From Arcobacter sp. CECT 8985 (lineage in GTDB: Bacteria; Campylobacterota; Campylobacteria; Campylobacterales; Arcobacteraceae): a stretch of DNA of 58,746 nt. The DNA is taken from NCBI RefSeq assembly GCF_004116495.1, contig NZ_PDKC01000018.1, positions 1-58,746 on the forward strand. The letters run 5' to 3'. The notes below the pieces were generated by a model. The model did not search any database. It worked only from the letters and a program-made list of their open reading frames with translations, and was not told the origin of the DNA. Positions 34,313-41,730 of the stretch are shown piece after piece. Position numbers and translations under genes: made by a program. Position 1 is the stretch's first letter, and each line of letters opens with the position of its first letter.

Positions 34313-35341
34313 TTATGATTTTGCATCCAATAACTCTTTTATTGACAAAGGAAGAAATGAGCGAGATTTTTGAGTAATAGCTTTTTCATGTTTTTGCCAA
34401 AGTACGCCAAGATAAATAATAGTAAATCCAATAGCTGTTAAGGCTATAGGAAATAACAAACTATCTTTAAATACATCAGATGCTAGATAACCTAAATAAC
34501 CACAACAACCCAAAGCACCAAAAACAACAAAAACTCTACGAACTAACAATACACCAACGCCAATCATTAAAAGGTTTATACAAAAATAAATAAATTTTGA
34601 AAGTTCACTATCTGAGCTTTGAAAAGACAAACCACCCCAGAATGCAATCACACCAAATATATAAATCCAAAAAGCATAATCAGCTTTTTTATATAAACGA
34701 ATATCAATCAAAAATCCAAGGACTATCATTAATAAACCAGAATATAAAGAAACTAATTTTCTTAATTCCCAAGTAACATCACCACCAGAAATCATCGCAG
34801 TAACATCCATAGTCATGTACCATAGTGTTACAGCAATAGGCATTATTAAAAAAGGATATTTATATTTCCATGCAACAAAAGTACCAACGGCTAGTGTGCC
34901 TAACTCCATATATAACCAATGCCACTTTATATATCTATGGTAATCTTTGTATACAGTTTCATCAGGCCAAACTCCTATGTATTGTTGTAAGCCATAGATT
35001 GCTAATGGTGTTAGACAAACAACAAATGTTGCACAAATACCTGCTGGTATAATCAGATGTTTACTAGAAAATGAATTGCTAAGTTTTAAACCTATTCCAG
35101 CATATAAAAGTGAGATGAAAAATATTCCAGCTCCTCCAAATGACTCCCATCCAAGATTCATAAAAAGCGTCATAGCACCTATAGCTATAAGCCCACCAAG
35201 GTAATAAAGAACATGAGTAAAAGTAAATCTTGGTACACTTTCAGGCTGAACAATCAAAAATTCATACAAAGCATCTGCTTGTTGAAGTGAAATTATATTT
35301 TTATCAACTGCTTTTTTTAATTTTTTCTTTGTTACTTCCAT
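34313..35341 (-). CDS. DUF2157-type membrane protein
   Basis: This 342-residue protein has a short cytoplasmic N-terminal helix region (KKLKKAVDKNIISLQQADALYEFL) followed by about ten to eleven membrane helices, the pattern of DUF2157 proteins of unknown function. An ATG four codons upstream (35353) has no binding site, while TGAGG lies seven bases before ATG 35341. It is convergent with the methyltransferase gene. A gap of 272 bp without any recognised feature lies upstream of it. Confidence 0.85.
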   Translation of the reverse strand: MEVTKKKLKKAVDKNIISLQQADALYEFLIVQPESVPRFTFTHVLYYLGGLIAIGAMTLFMNLGWESFGGAGIFFISLLYAGIGLKLSNSFSSKHLIIPAGICATFVVCLTPLAIYGLQQYIGVWPDETVYKDYHRYIKWHWLYMELGTLAVGTFVAWKYKYPFLIMPIAVTLWYMTMDVTAMISGGDVTWELRKLVSLYSGLLMIVLGFLIDIRLYKKADYAFWIYIFGVIAFWGGLSFQSSDSELSKFIYFCINLLMIGVGVLLVRRVFVVFGALGCCGYLGYLASDVFKDSLLFPIALTAIGFTIIYLGVLWQKHEKAITQKSRSFLPLSIKELLDAKS

Positions 35342-35613
35342 TTTATGCCTCATTATTTAAGTAGTGTCTAATTATCAAATATACATTTATTATAATATGT
35401 TAACAAGTGGGATTTTTTGGTATATAATATTTTTAAATACAAATTTTATTTTTTATAATCAATATGCATATTTTATATCTAAATATAGTTGACAAATATA
35501 TAAAACTTATAATTATTGAAGCTGTAATTTATAATCTATTTTCAATCTTCATTACTTGATAAAATTTTAATTAGAAAACTATAACGAATAAATATTACAA
35601 AATTTAATTTCAA

Positions 35614-36429
35614 CTACCACCAAGTTATAAAAAAGCTTTGAATTTTATCTTCTTTTTTGTTTTTTAACCAAACAAGAGAAGATTTTTTATAACTTAATAA
35701 TAGTTCAATTTCAGTTATAACTTCATCAAAACTTTTCCATATTTGGTTTGAGTTACAATCACTAACCCAATCATCTCTTAAAGGTAAAAAGTATTCAAAC
35801 TCTTTAAAATATTCTTGATTTACAAACTCTTTATACTTTATATAAAAACCTTTTATACAATTATTATTTACAATAGGTATCTTTTTAGCTAATAAGTGTA
35901 AAGGAACATATATATTTCCTTTGAAACAAACCTTTTGTTCAATATTATTTATATCAATTCCATATAAATACTGTCTAGTCTCACTTTTATATAACAAAGG
36001 AAGTTGCTTGTTTTTTAATTTATCTATTTTCTTTATAAAAGAGTCATCTTTATTTGGACCAATAAACCTATCAATCTCATTGTTAAAAGAGGTATCATAC
36101 AAATAATATTTATAAATATGCTCTATGTGCAAATATTTTTGATTTTTTTTATCATAGATTAAAAAATCTAATTCACCAAGTGTTTGTTTATTATGAATAA
36201 TTTGAACATTGCTTTTTATGAACTCATAATTTGATGATTGATTTATATAAAACTCAAAAAAACGCTCTATTCTTTTGCCTAAAGGAAGTTTTTCTGTAAT
36301 ATTTAGTTTGTTAAAATCAAACTCATTTATCTTTTTTATATCTAGTTTAAACTGAGTAAGGGTATTTATTTCATCAAATAAATAAGGTGTATTTATAAAT
36401 CCTAAAAATTGAGTTTTTAAATTATTCAT
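35614..36429 (-). CDS. DUF1853 family protein
   Basis: This 271-residue protein matches DUF1853: LGKRIERFFEFYINQS, then LGELDFLIYDKKNQKYLHIEHIYKYYLYD (key: GELDFLIYD and LHIE), then FIGPNKDDSFIKKIDKL and the W-rich end. The ELD-x-LxxD ... HIE arrangement resembles a PD-(D/E)xK nuclease core, but activity is unproven. I take ATG 36429 (MNNLKTQFLGF); it overlaps the TGA of the upstream small membrane gene (ATGA), and the 16 extra residues before it belong to that gene's other frame. The gene lies at the edge of the accessory region. Confidence 0.85.
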   Translation of the reverse strand: MNNLKTQFLGFINTPYLFDEINTLTQFKLDIKKINEFDFNKLNITEKLPLGKRIERFFEFYINQSSNYEFIKSNVQIIHNKQTLGELDFLIYDKKNQKYLHIEHIYKYYLYDTSFNNEIDRFIGPNKDDSFIKKIDKLKNKQLPLLYKSETRQYLYGIDINNIEQKVCFKGNIYVPLHLLAKKIPIVNNNCIKGFYIKYKEFVNQEYFKEFEYFLPLRDDWVSDCNSNQIWKSFDEVITEIELLLSYKKSSLVWLKNKKEDKIQSFFITWW

Positions 36430-36686
36430 TTTGTTAAAATCTTTAATAAAGAACCAGAACTTATTCCATGTATCCATTTTGGACGAGATATAATGCCTTT
36501 TGAAAGTAATACATAATGAAGAAGATACAAGTAAAAACCATACACGGGCCAGATAATAAAATTTAATTGAAAAGTAAAAGCATCAATCATTACCCATCTT
36601 AATAATATAAGTGAAGCCAATATATAAATAATCACTATACCTACTATTGCATCAGATAAACCTTCTAATAAAAGAATCCCTGTCAT
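36426..36686 (-). CDS. Small membrane protein of unknown function
   Basis: This 86-residue protein has two or three membrane segments (about 8-32, 36-52 and 55-62). Its stop codon overlaps the start of the DUF1853 gene (ATGA), so the two are translationally coupled. No family is recognised. The binding site is weak (GAGAAAATCAAG). Confidence 0.6.
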   Translation of the reverse strand: MTGILLLEGLSDAIVGIVIIYILASLILLRWVMIDAFTFQLNFIIWPVYGFYLYLLHYVLLSKGIISRPKWIHGISSGSLLKILTK

Positions 36687-36784
36687 CTTGATTTTCTCAC
36701 AAGTATCATCTACTTTTTATTCCTTTTAAAAAAAACTATTATCTCATCAAATTATATACTGAAAATACTATTATAAAGTTATCA

Positions 36785-37198
36785 TTATCCTTTGTGACGA
36801 TTCATAATCTCTATAGCAACCTGCAATCTTGCTGCTAAATTTAGGTCATTACGTGACAATGCATTCTCTACTCCCAAACGTGCTTTTTCAATAAAGTTGA
36901 TGCGTGTATCATCTGTATTCATATCTACTGGATGACCAGATATTACTGAAATTTTCATTGTCATACCCAAAAAAGTAGAACTATCATCAAGCGACAATTT
37001 TCCATTGCAGATTTGCTCATTCATCCAATCAAACATTTCCTTGCGCGTCATACTAGTAAAATCTGCTTGCTTAACAACAGGCGTTTCAACTGTTGTAGCG
37101 TCTGCAAGTACAGATGAAAATGATGATTTACTAGTATTTGCAGTAGTAGATATCTGTGTATGTTGGTTGAAATAATTGTTTTCAGTGTTAATTTTCAT
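36785..37198 (-). CDS. Unknown protein with Ser/Thr-rich N-terminus
   Basis: This 137-residue protein starts with a disordered Asn/Ser/Thr segment and then has a compact domain with DFTSMTRKEMFDWMNEQI, SSTFLGMTMKIS and LAARLQVAIEIMNRHKG (key blocks). I have seen similar short proteins with 'MTRxEMxDxMN' and 'FLGM' blocks in other marine proteobacteria, without a named function. G+C is about 36% over the gene, higher than the flanking DNA, which hints at transfer. GTAAGGAGATTTT is a strong binding site. Confidence 0.7.
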   Translation of the reverse strand: MKINTENNYFNQHTQISTTANTSKSSFSSVLADATTVETPVVKQADFTSMTRKEMFDWMNEQICNGKLSLDDSSTFLGMTMKISVISGHPVDMNTDDTRINFIEKARLGVENALSRNDLNLAARLQVAIEIMNRHKG

Positions 37199-37411
37199 AA
37201 AATCTCCTTACAGGTATAATAAAAGTTAATAAAATATTTTTTCAAATAATTACACAAACTGATACAAAACAATTTCATTAACAGCATCTGAATCTAACTA
37301 TTGATACTGCTTTTTTTATACTTATTATGATAACGCATTAAACATAAATATCTCATATTAAAATCTGCCCTATTTTTCTCTATACTTTTCTATTTAAAAA
37401 GTGAGCTTTTT

Positions 37412-38119
37412 TTATACAAAAATATCTAAATATGTTGTGTTTATTGAATCTTTATATTTTAGTGTAGAATCATCAAGTCCTAGTCCTTTTTCTAATTGTC
37501 TAATTAATTTTGAACTATCATTTTTATATAAATAATTTTCAATATTAACCATAAAATTTTTTTCAAAATCTTTGTCAGTATTTAATCTTTCATATAATTT
37601 ACTAAAATCTATACTTTCTTTTTCTTTTTCTAGTTCAAAATTTAATTGAAGTTCTTTTTGTTCATTTACACTTTTTTCATAGTAGCTAGCATGAAAAGCA
37701 ATTCTACTAACTTTTGTTTGACCTTCTCTTGTATAGTTTTCATCATCATATGCCAAATGTGTTGTAGTATAATCTACTTGTGCATATATATTATAGTAAT
37801 GTGTTCTTTCATCACCATCATATACAGTGAAGCTATCTTGAGAATTAGATGTTATAGTAAAATCTCCTGAGCCATCTTTCCCATTTTTGAAGTCTTCTAT
37901 TATATCAGAAACTTTTCTTATGCCATTTACAGCATTTTTCAACCAAGGATATTCTTTTAATTGTTCTTTTGTTGCTTCATATTCTTTTCGTTGATTATCT
38001 ACTTCTGAAATAGCAGAATTTATTTTATTTACTGTTTTTTCATCAAGTTTTTGTGCTTTGGGTAAAGGTAATATCTCTTTAAAAGAGTTTAATATGCTGT
38101 TTGAAGAATCTACTATCAT
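37412..38119 (-). CDS. Unknown 235-residue protein
   Basis: This soluble protein has no signal peptide. It has a coiled N-terminal third (about 20-75), a beta-rich middle with FTVYDGDERTHYYNIYAQVDYTTTHLAYDDE (key: YYNIYAQVDYTTTHL) and a helical C-terminal part. No family was recognised. AAAAAGGACTCCT precedes the ATG. It lies on the same strand as the 137-residue protein, with a 213-bp gap that holds nothing recognisable. The pair may have been acquired together. Confidence 0.65.
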   Translation of the reverse strand: MIVDSSNSILNSFKEILPLPKAQKLDEKTVNKINSAISEVDNQRKEYEATKEQLKEYPWLKNAVNGIRKVSDIIEDFKNGKDGSGDFTITSNSQDSFTVYDGDERTHYYNIYAQVDYTTTHLAYDDENYTREGQTKVSRIAFHASYYEKSVNEQKELQLNFELEKEKESIDFSKLYERLNTDKDFEKNFMVNIENYLYKNDSSKLIRQLEKGLGLDDSTLKYKDSINTTYLDIFV

Positions 38120-38224
38120 AGGAGTCCTTTTTAAACTAATAATAAGAATTATATTATTTACATTATTAATAATAGTTTAAATTATATTTAATTTAATGTT
38201 ACCATTTGAAGGATTTGTTATACG

Positions 38225-38443
38225 TTACTTTACCTCTGACAATACTGAAATTCTTTCTACATCTCGGCTAGGAAAATCAGGATTTTCATATACATGCGAC
38301 TAATAAGTTTTTCCCTTTTTTTGTCCAAATTTAGGAAAGAAAAAATCAACATCCTGTGAGAAGAGATCCAAATAACTAGAATCACCACATCTATCTTCTC
38401 GAAATACTTAATTACTAGCTCAACTAAATCATTTTTTTTTCAT
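38225..38443 (-). pseudogene. Decayed SnoaL/NTF2-like gene
   Basis: On the minus strand the remains read, in pieces in different frames: NDLVELVIKYFEKID, then GDSSYLDLFSQDVDFFF and PKFGQKKGK, then a stop, then HVYENPDFPSRDVERIS. These match the start, the DLFxxDVxFxFPKFG core and the end of SnoaL-like NTF2-fold proteins (about 130 residues). One A too many in the run of nine A after the ATG breaks the start; a further frameshift, a stop codon and loss of about 60 middle codons follow. AAGGA and an ATG remain. This is the main content of the gap 38120-38569. Confidence 0.65.
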
Positions 38444-38521
38444 AATCATTCCTTCATTTTTATTAATTTACATATTTCTTTATAATAATTTGTTATGTAA
38501 AAATTGGTTCATTTAAAATCA

Positions 38522-38557
38522 ATGGTTTTATTAACAATATACTATTAATAAAACCAT
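38522..38557. other. Perfect 13-bp inverted repeat after zinc-ribbon gene
   Basis: ATGGTTTTATTAA and TTAATAAAACCAT are separated by ten bases. The hairpin lies about 13 bp after the stop of the zinc-ribbon gene. It has no T run, so it may be a weak terminator or a mobile-element footprint. Confidence 0.5.
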
Positions 38558-38569
38558 AAGCTATATACA

Positions 38570-38767
38570 TCATAAATAAAAAATTGGTGTTATACTTATA
38601 TCTGTAAATGGTGCATAAATAACACTAAAATTAAATAAATGGCCTGTTCTTATATTTTTTTTGCAACTTGGACATTCATAAAAATTACAATTTTTTTTCA
38701 AAATTTGATGAAATAAAATCCATTCCATAGGAATTGTCTTTTCATGACAATTAGGACATTGCTTCAT
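38570..38767 (-). CDS. Small zinc-ribbon-like protein
   Basis: This 65-residue protein carries two CPxC knuckles, CPNCHEKTIP near the start and CPSCKKNI about 30 residues later, the pattern of a zinc ribbon. The rest is hydrophobic and aromatic. I take ATG 38767 because AAAGG lies six bases upstream; the ATG at 38782 overlaps the attC-like site. It begins right after the attC-like element, as a following cassette gene would. Function unknown. Confidence 0.6.
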   Translation of the reverse strand: MKQCPNCHEKTIPMEWILFHQILKKNCNFYECPSCKKNIRTGHLFNFSVIYAPFTDISITPIFYL

Positions 38768-38778
38768 ATTTAACCTTT

Positions 38779-38851
38779 GCATAACGGTTGTCGTGAGCCA
38801 ATACTAAACCCGCTCTTGGTTTTAGTATTGGTTTCCTCGTTTTTGTTATAT
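38779..38851 (-). repeat. attC-like imperfect palindrome
   Basis: Read on the minus strand, this 73-bp element starts with ATATAAC right after the stop of the 199-residue gene. It continues through AAAAACGAGG and a 13-bp stem with one bulge (CCAATACTAAAACC and GGTTTAGTATTGG), and ends with GTTATGC. The order RYYYAAC-like box, L-like box, stem, L-like box, GTTRRRY-like box is that of integron attC sites, although both end boxes deviate from the consensus by one base. No integrase gene is in the window. Confidence 0.55.
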
Positions 38852-39451
38852 TTAGTGATCTTCAAGTTTTTTAATAAAATCACTTCCCACATAGTCCTTA
38901 AATTGATTATATTTAAATCTATAAAATTCATTCCAATAGCTTACGATTCTATCTTTAGTTAATCTCCAATAGCTAGGGTTTTCTTGGATAAACTCTATAT
39001 ATGATTTTACATTGCTTTCATTAATATTTTCATTGATTATATTCAAAATTTCTATTAAATAACTTCCTGCATTAGAAATCATAAAGGGAATGATGAAATA
39101 ATCATCTAACCCTAATAAATTTTCAATTCTTTTTTGTCTTACGTATCCGTCAGAATGACGAGTATAAAGACAATTAAGTATCTTTTTTTGTTGAGAGGTT
39201 AACCTTTCTTCTTTTAATAGGTTTGGTTCATCAAAATATATTCTTGAATTTATTGTTATTAATTCAGTTTCTAATTCAACTTGTTCACCTATTTCATGAA
39301 TATAAGAAATTTCAACACCTAAACAATTTGTTACAGGCTTGTTGATAGGTAAAATTTTAATGACCTGTTTTACATCTAATTCAAGTTTTTTTGGAAAAGA
39401 TTTATAAATTAGTTCTTTAACATCAGAAAGCTTTTGCTTATTATCTTCCAT
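38852..39451 (-). CDS. Unknown protein, possible gene-cassette product
   Basis: This 199-residue soluble protein has no recognised domain. It has a helical N-terminal part, a beta-rich middle (GVEISYIHEIGEQVELETELITINSR, shown only for position) and an aromatic-rich helical C-terminus (YWNEFYRFKYNQFKDYVG). GAAAGGAAAAG precedes the ATG. GTTATAT occurs 21 bases upstream of the ATG, and an attC-like palindrome begins directly after the stop, so gene plus palindrome have the size and layout of a single integron cassette (about 690 bp). Confidence 0.65.
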   Translation of the reverse strand: MEDNKQKLSDVKELIYKSFPKKLELDVKQVIKILPINKPVTNCLGVEISYIHEIGEQVELETELITINSRIYFDEPNLLKEERLTSQQKKILNCLYTRHSDGYVRQKRIENLLGLDDYFIIPFMISNAGSYLIEILNIINENINESNVKSYIEFIQENPSYWRLTKDRIVSYWNEFYRFKYNQFKDYVGSDFIKKLEDH

Positions 39452-39517
39452 CTTTTCCTTTCATCATATAACTATTTATTAGTATTACATTAAAAAAGCA
39501 AAATATTCAAGCTTTAA

Positions 39518-39600
39518 GTAAAATCTGGGGACAGTATACCAATTAATCTAAATTTTTCTTTTATTTCAGTAAAAATCCGGGGACATTATGTATAATTAAA
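39518..39600 (+). repeat. Two copies of an AGTAAAATCYGGGGACA repeat
   Basis: AGTAAAATCTGGGGACAGTA (39518-39537) and AGTAAAAATCCGGGGACATT (39569-39588) lie about 50 bp apart in the same orientation, followed by similar AT-rich text (CCAATTAA and TATAATTAA). Such GGGGACAGTATAC-type sequences are, from memory, common at the ends of Y1/REP-associated transposase genes in other bacteria. No transposase remains here. Confidence 0.5.
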
Positions 39601-39657
39601 TAGATATCAAAAAAATTTATAATTTTATTGATACTGTAAGCTTTTATTTGTAATAAA

Positions 39658-39909
39658 TTATTGCTGTAAAATCAGCTCATTATCAGTAGGATTTAACTTT
39701 ATTAAAATAACATCATAAAAATAAGCTAACGCCTCAAGTAAGGAACCAATTATAAGAAAAACAAATGATGAATTAATTGGAACATTGTCTAAAAAGAAAC
39801 TTATAATAAGACCTAAAACACAAAGACCTGCCAATAAATGAACAATTCTCAAAAATAATCCTCGTATTAGCATCATAGGGTAAAACAATAACGATTTAAG
39901 TATTTTCAT
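39658..39909 (-). CDS. Small membrane protein of unknown function
   Basis: This 83-residue protein has two membrane helices (about 18-40 and 48-67) with a basic N-terminus (MKILKSLLFYPMMLIRGLFLR). No family is recognised. TTAGGAAATAAAT is a good binding site. It lies between the repeat region and guaA on the minus strand, after a hairpin and a long palindrome. Confidence 0.65.
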   Translation of the reverse strand: MKILKSLLFYPMMLIRGLFLRIVHLLAGLCVLGLIISFFLDNVPINSSFVFLIIGSLLEALAYFYDVILIKLNPTDNELILQQ

Positions 39910-39966
39910 ATTTATTTCCTAATTTATATTCTTTTTTCTAAAATTAAAAGTTTACTTTAGGTTGTG

Positions 39967-40014
39967 CTAGGTTTAGGTGAAGATGTACTAAAAGTACCTC
40001 GAACCTAAACCTAG
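39967..40014. repeat. 48-bp imperfect palindrome
   Basis: CTAGGTTTAGGT (39967-39978) and ACCTAAACCTAG (40003-40014) are perfect 12-bp arms. Between them GTACT/AGTAC (39985-39997) forms an inner stem with unpaired flanks. It lies downstream of guaA, beyond the guaA terminator hairpin. It may be a second terminator or a dispersed palindromic repeat. Confidence 0.55.
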
Positions 40015-40022
40015 TGTAAGAT

Positions 40023-40046
40023 GAATAAAAGCTATCGCTTTTATTC
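40023..40046 (-). terminator. Hairpin at the end of guaA
   Basis: GAATAAAAGC, loop TATC, GCTTTTATTC: a perfect 10-bp stem that includes the guaA stop codon. Only short T runs follow, so the longer palindrome downstream may assist. Confidence 0.6.
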
Positions 40047-41576
40047 CCATTCGATAGTTGCTGGTGGTTTAGATGAAATATCATAAACAACTCTATTAAT
40101 CCCATCAACTTCGTTGATGATTCTTCTAGAGATAGTTTCTAATATATCGTGTGGAATATATGCAAAAGTTGCTGTCATTCCATCTGTTGCTTCTACTATT
40201 CTTACACAAACTGTGTTGTCATAAGTTCTGTTATCACCCATAACACCAACAGATTTTACATTTAGCAATACTGTAAATGCTTGCCATGTTTTATCATAGT
40301 ATCCTGTTGATCTAAGAACATCAAGCATAATAACATCTGCTTTTCTTAATAATTCTAAGTCTGGTTTATTTACATCTCCCATAACTCTAATAGCAAGTCC
40401 TGGTCCAGGGAAAGGGTGTCTTCCAATCATATCTTTTGGAAGTCCAAGTTCTAATCCTAAAGCTCTTACTTCATCTTTAAAGATTTCTCTTAATGGCTCG
40501 ATTAATTCAAATGTCATCCAATCAGGTAAGCCACCTACATTGTGGTGAGATTTGATTGTTTTAGAAGGCCCTTTAACAGAAACAGATTCAATAACATCAG
40601 TATAAAGTGTACCTTGAGCTAAGAACTCAATACCATCATGTTTTTTTGCTTCTTTATCAAATACTTCAATAAAAGTTTCACCAATAATTTTTCTTTTTTT
40701 CTCTGGGTCTGTAACTCCAGCTAATCTTTCTAAAAAGATTTCACTAGCATCTACTGTTATTAGGTTTACACCACGTGCAGCAAACATTGTTTCTACTTGT
40801 TCTCTTTCATTTGCTCTTAAAAGTCCATTATCAACAAATACTGGAATTAGTTGTTCACCAATTGCTTCAGCTAAAAGTGTTGCAACTACAGAAGAATCAA
40901 CTCCTCCACTTACACCACAAAGAACTTTTTTATCTCCAACTTTTTCTTGGATTTTTGCAATTTGTTCTTTAGCAAAAGAACCCATATTCCAAGTAGAATC
41001 ACATCCACAAATATGTTTTGCAAAGTTTTTAAGAAGTTTACTACCTTGCTCTGAATGATATACTTCTGGGTGAAATTGAAATGCATATACAAGTCTATTC
41101 ATATCTGCAATTGCAGCATATGGAGAGTTTTCACTTATTGCAATTTTTTCAAATCCTTCTGGGATTTTTTCTACTCTATCTCCATGTGACATCCATACTG
41201 TTTGTCCATCACTTGTATCTTTAAATAGATCACTATCTTTTACGAAATTTAATTTAGCTTTTCCATACTCATGATGAGATGCTGGTATAACACTTCCTCC
41301 GAAATGTTGTGCGATTAATTGCATACCATAACAAATACCTAAAATAGGAAGTCCTAATTCAAAAATTTCACTATCTGGGTGATAAGAGTCTTCTGCATAT
41401 ACAGATGCTGGACCACCACTTAAAATAATCCCTTTAGGAGTTCTTGCTTTAATAGCTTCGATACTTTCACTAAATGGAACAATTTCACTGTATACACCAG
41501 ATTCTCTTAGTTTTCTAGCAATGATTTGTGTATATTGACTACCAAAATCTAATACAACTATTGGCACATGTTTCAT
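40041..41576 (-). CDS. guaA: GMP synthase (glutamine-hydrolysing)
   Basis: This 511-residue enzyme makes GMP from XMP, ATP and glutamine. The glutamine amidotransferase domain has the nucleophile C82 in GICYGMQL and HPE in [10 protein letters not shown]. The ATP-pyrophosphatase domain has the PP-loop GVSGGVDSS, and the C-terminal dimerisation domain has [13 protein letters not shown] and the KPPATIEWE end. Full length. AAGGAATATAATAT precedes the ATG. The gene is monocistronic between hairpins. Confidence 0.98.
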   Translation of the reverse strand: MKHVPIVVLDFGSQYTQIIARKLRESGVYSEIVPFSESIEAIKARTPKGIILSGGPASVYAEDSYHPDSEIFELGLPILGICYGMQLIAQHFGGSVIPASHHEYGKAKLNFVKDSDLFKDTSDGQTVWMSHGDRVEKIPEGFEKIAISENSPYAAIADMNRLVYAFQFHPEVYHSEQGSKLLKNFAKHICGCDSTWNMGSFAKEQIAKIQEKVGDKKVLCGVSGGVDSSVVATLLAEAIGEQLIPVFVDNGLLRANEREQVETMFAARGVNLITVDASEIFLERLAGVTDPEKKRKIIGETFIEVFDKEAKKHDGIEFLAQGTLYTDVIESVSVKGPSKTIKSHHNVGGLPDWMTFELIEPLREIFKDEVRALGLELGLPKDMIGRHPFPGPGLAIRVMGDVNKPDLELLRKADVIMLDVLRSTGYYDKTWQAFTVLLNVKSVGVMGDNRTYDNTVCVRIVEATDGMTATFAYIPHDILETISRRIINEVDGINRVVYDISSKPPATIEWE

Positions 41577-41694
41577 ATATTATATTCCTTAATTAATTTC
41601 ACATAAGAAGTGAGTTCTTATTTTTATTTTTTAATCTTAATATAATATCTAATAAGTGGTAAATTTTAAGTTAAATGAGTTTTTTTAAGAAGCG

Positions 41695-41724
41695 AAAAAG
41701 CTACTAAAAAATTAGTAGCTTTTT
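41695..41724. terminator. Bidirectional terminator of nhaD
   Basis: AAAAAGCTACTAA, loop AAAA, TTAGTAGCTTTTT: a perfect 13-bp stem with A and T runs on both ends, just after the nhaD stop on the minus strand. Confidence 0.85.
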
Positions 41725-41730
41725 TATAAT

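Noticed and set aside
35342-35613. Possible small RNA in the 272-bp gap, suggested by TATAAT-like text on the plus strand
   Set aside because: The region is so AT-rich that such boxes are expected by chance. No hairpin with a T run follows.
36430-36477. Sixteen-residue extension of the DUF1853 frame
   Set aside because: It lies within the upstream small membrane gene. The ATGA overlap at 36426-36429 is a better start.
38522-38557. Second attC-like site after the zinc-ribbon gene
   Set aside because: It is only a simple 13-bp inverted repeat. No ATAAC and GTTAT boxes flank it in the right orientation and spacing, so I do not call it attC.
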